Source: Alphaproteobacteria bacterium (GTDB taxonomy: Bacteria; Pseudomonadota; Alphaproteobacteria; Rhizobiales; Rhizobiaceae). From it: a stretch of 64,000 nt of DNA. The stretch spans positions 868,001 through 932,000 of the forward strand of contig JAHJHT010000013.1 of assembly GCA_018823835.1 (NCBI GenBank), written 5' to 3'. Shown one piece after another: positions 60,170 through 64,000 of the stretch; the first letter of the stretch is position 1; every line of letters starts with the position of its first letter. Below the pieces are notes generated by a model that searched no databases, was not told the origin of the DNA, and saw only the letters and a list, made by a program, of their open reading frames with translations. The position numbers and the translations under genes are program-made.

Positions 60170-60867
60170 GTCGGCTCACCTCGGCCGTGTTCAGTCCCGA
60201 TGCTGCCACCCACTATGTCGGGCCCGCCGGAGGCTGGCAAGCCGGACGGCCCGGAAGCTGCCCCTCAGGAAGGCTGGAACGCTGTGCCGGCTAACGCAGC
60301 GGGAGGGGGTGAATTCTCCCCGTTATCCACATGAGTGACACACAACATGTTGGGGTCACAAAACTTACAGAAACGAATCCTTGACGTGACAAAACGAGTC
60401 GCCTCATATGGATCATGCGCTTGTGTTGAGGGCGCGGCCGGAAAGTTCTGAGCCCGGTCTTTTTCCCCGGAATTTGTGCGTATTTCCCGCGAACCGCCCG
60501 TTTACGAGGCCGGCGAACGCGTGGGGAAATCTTTGCCTTTAAACGCGGCAAAGCTAGAATTGCGGGGGTGGAATAAATTGTCTGTTAACACTATATTTAG
60601 TGTTTGCGACTAGGGTTGGGGCTAGATAGTGTGGATTTCCCTCGGTTGAGGGAATCGAGAAAATTTCAGTTTTGAGGGACCCGCGGGGGTTCGTCGAGAT
60701 GCTCGCCAGAGGTTCCGAAAGGAGGCTGACGCGCTTTGCGACGGAAACCTGCGACAGGAGAGCCGGCAGCCTTCGGGATGTCGGGCGCGGCGGACTTGCG
60801 TCTTGGTGAATTGGAACGGGAAAGTTCCTTCGAAAGACGCTATATATAGATAAAAGGGATCAGGACG
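60170..60867. other. 698-bp leader/intergenic region upstream of nrdJ
   Basis: No gene supported. It includes the NrdR-like box (60588-60603), an inverted repeat GGAAC-GGGAAA-GTTCC at 60823-60838, and several G/C-rich hairpin segments between 60660 and 60800, followed by the TATATATAGATA stretch at 60841. Length suggests a long leader. Confidence 0.5.
60588..60603. promoter_or_regulatory. NrdR-box-like operator upstream of nrdJ
   Basis: ACACTATATTTAGTGT is a near-palindrome that matches the NrdR consensus (ACACWATATATWGTGT) with one mismatch. Downstream at 60617-60632 a degenerate half-site TAGATAGTGT lies 29 bp centre to centre, close to the paired spacing typical of NrdR sites. NrdR represses ribonucleotide reductase genes when bound to (d)ATP, so nrdJ repression is inferred. 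Confidence 0.75.
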
Positions 60868-63800
60868 ATGCATATCCAGAGGCGCTTCACAAAGTCGGGC
60901 CAGTCGGCTTACGCGGCGATCGAGTTCCGCAAGGCGCTTTCTGAGATCAAGAATCCGGACGGCTCGGTCGTCTTCCGGCTCGAGAACATCGACGTGCCGG
61001 CGCAGTTCAGCCAGGTCGCGGCCGACATTCTCGCGCAGAAGTATTTCCGCAAGGCCGGCGTGCCGGCGCGCCTGAAGAAGGTCGAGGAGAACGACGTCCC
61101 GTCCTTCCTGTGGCGCTCCGTCGCCGACGAGGCCGAACTCGAGAAGCTGCCCGAGGACGAGCGCTACGGCTCGGAGATCGACGCCCGCCAGGTCTTCGAC
61201 CGCCTTGCCGGCACCTGGACCTACTGGGGCTACAAGGGGGGCTACTTCGCCTCCGAGGAAGACGCCCTCGCCTTCCGCGATGAGCTCGCCTACATGCTGG
61301 CCACCCAGCGCGTCGCGCCAAACTCGCCGCAGTGGTTCAACACTGGCCTGCATTGGGCCTATGGCATCGACGGCCCCGGCCAGGGCCACTTCTACGTCGA
61401 TCCGTTCACCGGCAAGATGACCAAGTCCAAGTCGTCCTACGAGCATCCGCAGCCGCATGCCTGCTTCATCCAGGGCGTCGGCGACGATCTCGTCAACGAG
61501 GGCGGCATCATGGACCTTTGGGTGCGTGAGGCGCGCCTGTTCAAGTACGGCTCGGGCACCGGCTCGAACTTCTCCCACCTGCGCGGCGAAGGCGAAAAGC
61601 TGTCGGGCGGCGGTCGCTCGTCGGGCCTGATGTCCTTCCTCAAGATCGGCGACCGCGCCGCCGGCGCCATCAAGTCGGGCGGCACGACGCGCCGCGCCGC
61701 CAAGATGGTGATCGTCGACGCCGACCATCCCGATATCGAAGAGTTCATCGACTGGAAGGTGCGCGAAGAGCAGAAGGTCGCCTCGCTGGTCACCGGCTCG
61801 AAGATCGTCAAGAAGCACATGGGCGCGGTCATGAAGGCCTGCGTCAATTGCGACGGCCCGGACGGCGACTGCTACGACCCGCTGAAGAACCCGGCGCTCA
61901 AGCGCGCCATCAAGGACGCCAAGCGTGACGGCGTGCCGGAGAACTACATCAGCCGGGTCATCCAGTTCGCACGCCAGGGCTACACGGCGATCGAGTTCAA
62001 GACCTACGACACCGACTGGGATTCGGAAGCCTACCTCACCGTATCGGGCCAGAACTCCAACAATTCCGTCTCGCTGAAGGACGACTTCCTGCGTGCCGTC
62101 GAACAGGACGGCAACTGGCACCTCACCGCCCGCAAGGACGGCAAGGTGATGAAGGAACTCAAGGCCCGCGACCTGTGGGAGAAGATCGGTTACGCCGCAT
62201 GGGCGTCGGCCGATCCCGGCCTGCACTTCAACACCACGATGAACGACTGGCACACCTCGCCGGCCGGCGGCCCGATCCGCGGCTCCAACCCGTGCTCGGA
62301 ATACATGTTCCTCGACGACACGGCCTGCAACCTCGCCTCGATCAACCTCCTGCCCTACCGGCGCAAGGACGGCACGATCGACATCGAGGCCTATGAGCAC
62401 ACGGTACGCCTGTGGACCATGGTGCTCGAGATCTCGGTGATGATGGCGCAGTTCCCGTCGAAGGAAATCGCCCGCCTCTCCTACGAGTACCGCACGCTCG
62501 GCCTCGGCTACGCCAATATCGGCGGCCTGCTGATGACCTCCGGCATCCCCTATGATTCCGAGGAGGGCCGCGCGATCTGCGGCGCGCTCACCGCGATCAT
62601 GACCGGCGTCGCCTACGCCACCTCGGCCGAGATGGCCGGCGAACTCGGCGCCTTTGCCAACTACGACGCCAACGCCGACAACATGCTGCGCGTCATGCGC
62701 AACCATCGCCGCGCCGCCTATGGCGAGAGCGACGGCTACGAGAAGCTCGCTGTCTCGCCGGTGCCGCTGGTTGCTTCGGACGTGAAGCAGCAGGACCTGG
62801 TGACGCATGCCCGCGCCGCCTGGGACCTCGCCATCGCGCTCGGCGAGAAGCACGGCTACCGTAATGCGCAGGCAACCGTGATCGCGCCGACCGGCACGAT
62901 CGGCCTCGTCATGGATTGCGACACCACCGGCATCGAGCCCGACTTCGCGCTGGTCAAGTTCAAGAAGCTCGCCGGCGGCGGCTACTTCAAGATCATCAAC
63001 CGCGCCGTGCCCGAGGCGCTGCGCACGCTCGGCTACACCGAGGCGCAGATCGCCGAGATCGAGGCCTATGCGGTCGGCCACGGCAACCTGAACCAGGCGC
63101 CTGGCATCAACCCCGGCTCGCTCAAGGCCAAGGGCTTTACCGACGAGAAGATCGCCGCGGTCAACGCCGCCCTCGGCCAGGCCTTCGACATCAAGTTCGT
63201 CTTCAACCAGTGGACGCTGGGTGCCGACTGGGTGAAGGAGACCTTCGGCTTCACCGAAGAGCAGCTCAACGACTTCTCCTTCGAGATCCTGCCGGCACTC
63301 GGCTTCTCGAAGAAGGACATCGAGGCGGCTAACGTCCACATCTGCGGCGCCATGACGCTTGAGGGAGCACCGTTCCTCAAGGACGAGCACCTGCCCGTCT
63401 TCGACTGCGCCAACCCGTGCGGCAAGATCGGCAAGCGCTACCTCTCGGTCGAGAGCCACATCCGCATGATGGCGGCGGCACAGCCCTTCATCTCGGGCGC
63501 CATCTCCAAGACCATCAACATGCCCAACGACGCCACCGTCGAGGACTGCAAGAACGCCTACATGCTGTCCTGGAAGCTGGCGCTGAAGGCCAATGCGCTC
63601 TACCGCGACGGCTCGAAGCTGTCGCAGCCGCTCAACGCTTCGCTGCTGGCCGACGAAGAGGACGAGGACGACGATGCCGTCGAGACGATCGCCGCCGCAC
63701 CTGCTGCTGCGCGCGCCGCCGCCGTCACCGAGAAGATCGTCGAGCGCGTCGTCGAACGTCTCTACCGCGACCGCGAAAAGCTGCCGAACCGCCGCAAGGG

Positions 63801-64000
63801 CTACACCCAGAAGGCAGTCGTCGGCGGCCACAAGGTCTATCTCAGGACCGGCGAGTTCGACGACGGGCGCATCGGCGAGATCTTCATCGACATGCACAAG
63901 GAAGGCGCCGCCTTCCGCGCGATGATGAACAACTTCGCCATCGCCATCTCGCTCGGCCTGCAGTACGGCGTGCCGCTCGAGGAATATGTCGAGGCCTTCA
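60868..64000 (+). CDS. nrdJ: Vitamin B12-dependent ribonucleotide reductase, cut by right edge
   Basis: Class II RNR that reduces ribonucleotides with adenosylcobalamin, without oxygen requirement. About 1044 codons are present; the full rhizobial enzyme is about 1250 aa, so the C-terminal end with the redox cysteines is missing. Visible motifs: [23 protein letters not shown] with the first active-site Cys region, [32 protein letters not shown] (catalytic Cys-Glu), [23 protein letters not shown] at 60868 (MHIQRRF) follows AGGGATCAGG. A 1091-codon minus frame beneath it is a shadow. Confidence 0.97.
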   Translation, partial: MHIQRRFTKSGQSAYAAIEFRKALSEIKNPDGSVVFRLENIDVPAQFSQVAADILAQKYFRKAGVPARLKKVEENDVPSFLWRSVADEAELEKLPEDERYGSEIDARQVFDRLAGTWTYWGYKGGYFASEEDALAFRDELAYMLATQRVAPNSPQWFNTGLHWAYGIDGPGQGHFYVDPFTGKMTKSKSSYEHPQPHACFIQGVGDDLVNEGGIMDLWVREARLFKYGSGTGSNFSHLRGEGEKLSGGGRSSGLMSFLKIGDRAAGAIKSGGTTRRAAKMVIVDADHPDIEEFIDWKVREEQKVASLVTGSKIVKKHMGAVMKACVNCDGPDGDCYDPLKNPALKRAIKDAKRDGVPENYISRVIQFARQGYTAIEFKTYDTDWDSEAYLTVSGQNSNNSVSLKDDFLRAVEQDGNWHLTARKDGKVMKELKARDLWEKIGYAAWASADPGLHFNTTMNDWHTSPAGGPIRGSNPCSEYMFLDDTACNLASINLLPYRRKDGTIDIEAYEHTVRLWTMVLEISVMMAQFPSKEIARLSYEYRTLGLGYANIGGLLMTSGIPYDSEEGRAICGALTAIMTGVAYATSAEMAGELGAFANYDANADNMLRVMRNHRRAAYGESDGYEKLAVSPVPLVASDVKQQDLVTHARAAWDLAIALGEKHGYRNAQATVIAPTGTIGLVMDCDTTGIEPDFALVKFKKLAGGGYFKIINRAVPEALRTLGYTEAQIAEIEAYAVGHGNLNQAPGINPGSLKAKGFTDEKIAAVNAALGQAFDIKFVFNQWTLGADWVKETFGFTEEQLNDFSFEILPALGFSKKDIEAANVHICGAMTLEGAPFLKDEHLPVFDCANPCGKIGKRYLSVESHIRMMAAAQPFISGAISKTINMPNDATVEDCKNAYMLSWKLALKANALYRDGSKLSQPLNASLLADEEDEDDDAVETIAAAPAAARAAAVTEKIVERVVERLYRDREKLPNRRKGYTQKAVVGGHKVYLRTGEFDDGRIGEIFIDMHKEGAAFRAMMNNFAIAISLGLQYGVPLEEYVEAF

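Noticed and set aside
60740..60775. B12-box-like sequence (CAGGAGAGCCGGC) ahead of nrdJ, suggesting a cobalamin riboswitch
   Set aside because: Only the B12-box look-alike is present; the conserved core elements (GCCACTG, GGGAA joining segments in the right order and spacing) are missing, and AdoCbl riboswitches normally control B12-independent alternatives.
60622..63897. 1091-codon open frame on the minus strand under nrdJ
   Set aside because: It is the antisense shadow of a highly GC-biased, confirmed NrdJ coding sequence; the translated peptide is Val/Leu/Arg-rich with no recognisable domain.

Overview
This 64 kb window is a high-GC chromosomal segment of an alphaproteobacterium, most likely order Hyphomicrobiales (Rhizobiales), family Phyllobacteriaceae or a close relative (Mesorhizobium-like). 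Pointers are an ExoR periplasmic regulator, class I PHA synthase, a PopZ-family polar organiser next to valS, a fused SecDF, tandem DUF1127 micro-proteins, GidA-like TrmFO, a two-domain cold-shock protein and a B12-dependent ribonucleotide reductase. No insertion sequence, prophage, integrase, rRNA operon or CRISPR array was seen. The assignment rests on gene content and protein resemblance only.

Layout. 1-9.5 kb: thrS (cut by the left edge), yidD, an IscU/NifU-like scaffold, folE, hisI, a patatin-like lipase, recJ and the block alaC-hom-DUF6434. 9.5-18.4 kb: phaC, a YcbK/M15-like lipoprotein, tRNA-Glu, a Kef-type antiporter, a small lipoprotein, map, radC, trigger factor. 18.7-25 kb: tRNA-Leu(TAG), a lone GT25 glycosyltransferase, a probable AraC relic, the DUF2157/GDYXXLXY pair, then two tandem DUF1127 genes followed by a structured RNA array, a lipoprotein and trmFO. 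24.7-29 kb: yajC-secDF-Mth938-like-phytoene-synthase-like operon. 29-39.4 kb: DUF815 ATPase, exoR, a FadL-type porin, valS, popZ, tolC, pcm. 39.8-50.8 kb: tRNA-Cys, hydrolases, DUF192, double cold-shock protein, glyoxalase I, DUF1697/ilvA, an M24-like protein, two tandem DUF900 lipoprotein hydrolases, an L,D-transpeptidase and ade. 51-60 kb: tRNA-Leu(TAA), hydrolase, wrbA, CinA-like protein, Usp, gpt, NUDIX, a GGDEF protein, a flavin reductase/sulfite-oxidase-like pair and a ComEC-type MBL protein. 60.9 kb to the right edge: nrdJ (cut by the edge) behind a leader containing a NrdR-box-like palindrome.

The most striking locus is 21.8-22.55 kb. Two near-identical 46-aa DUF1127 genes are followed by six stem-loops, each presenting the same anti-Shine-Dalgarno sequence CCUCCUCCC (the last CUCCUCCC) in a 10-nt loop. 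The six hairpins are two copies of a three-hairpin module with an exact 158-bp period, and differences between the copies include compensatory base-pair changes, so the RNA structure itself appears to be under selection. The layout matches the CcsR/'cuckoo' small-RNA family described next to a DUF1127 gene in Rhodobacter, but here as a duplicated six-loop array with a duplicated protein gene.

Most other genes are housekeeping: translation (thrS, valS, map, tig, four tRNAs), DNA repair and dNTP supply (recJ, radC, nrdJ), protein export (yajC, secDF, yidD), amino-acid metabolism (hom, alaC, ilvA, hisI), purine salvage (ade, gpt) and envelope functions.
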